From positions 1 to 6,485 of the forward strand of contig CAYTOJ010000105.1 of assembly GCA_964439415.1 (NCBI GenBank): a DNA stretch of 6,485 nucleotides, read 5' to 3'. The position numbers and the translations under genes were made by a program. Each line of letters begins with the position of its first letter. Position 1 is the stretch's first letter. Positions 6,452 through 6,485 of this stretch are shown here, piece by piece. Below the pieces are notes generated by a model. The model worked only from the letters and a program-made list of their open reading frames with translations, searched no databases and was not told where the DNA came from. This stretch comes from CAYTOJ01 sp964439415 (lineage in GTDB: Bacteria > Pseudomonadota > Alphaproteobacteria > Rickettsiales > CAZAGG01).

Positions 6452-6477
6452 AAAACCCCCGCCTTCAGGCGGGAAAA
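6452..6477. terminator. G+C-rich hairpin at the right edge, possible terminator
   Basis: CCCGCC (6458-6463) and GGCGGG (6468-6473) form a perfect six-base stem around the tetraloop TTCA, flanked by AAAA on both sides (6452-6455 and 6474-6477). It lies 39 bases after the stop of the outer-membrane gene. On the plus strand no T-run follows; on the minus strand the hairpin is followed by GGTTTT. It therefore reads better as a terminator for a minus-strand gene entering from beyond the window, though it could weakly end the plus-strand gene too. Confidence 0.45.
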
Positions 6478-6485
6478 GACTTCAG

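Overview
The window looks like a chromosomal segment of an alphaproteobacterium with a middling G+C content. Three things point there: the tig-clpP-clpX order; a SerB of about 295 residues with a long N-terminal regulatory-type domain, transcribed divergently from miaA; and the close ClpX/ClpP match to alphaproteobacterial sequence patterns. The ClpP active-site context (GQACSMGSLLL) and a small OmpA/Msp-like surface barrel recall Rickettsiales-type lineages, but the species cannot be fixed from this window. It is mostly housekeeping sequence. I do not see a new defence or biosynthetic system.

The left two thirds is one block on the minus strand, read from right to left: serB (phosphoserine phosphatase, 3608-4495), tig (trigger factor, from 3515 down into an assembly gap), clpP (1365-2018) and clpX (1268 down past the left edge). 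Trigger factor folds nascent chains at the ribosome, while ClpXP unfolds and degrades proteins, so tig-clpP-clpX is a classic protein quality-control cluster. The 3' end of tig is hidden in a run of exactly 100 N (2097-2196), so its C-terminus is unknown.

The serB-miaA divergent intergenic region (4496-4721) is the least ordinary part. It holds a core of about 85% G+C with several small hairpins, flanked by AT-rich sequence and by imperfect inverted arms, one of which overlaps the serB ribosome binding site and start codon. It looks like a palindromic or MITE-like intergenic repeat.

The right third is on the plus strand. It holds miaA (tRNA dimethylallyltransferase, 4722-5660, apparent TTG start) followed by an intrinsic terminator, then an independent gene for a secreted eight-stranded outer-membrane beta-barrel (5747-6418). 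The window ends in a G+C-rich hairpin. No tRNA, rRNA, CRISPR array or transposase gene is visible.
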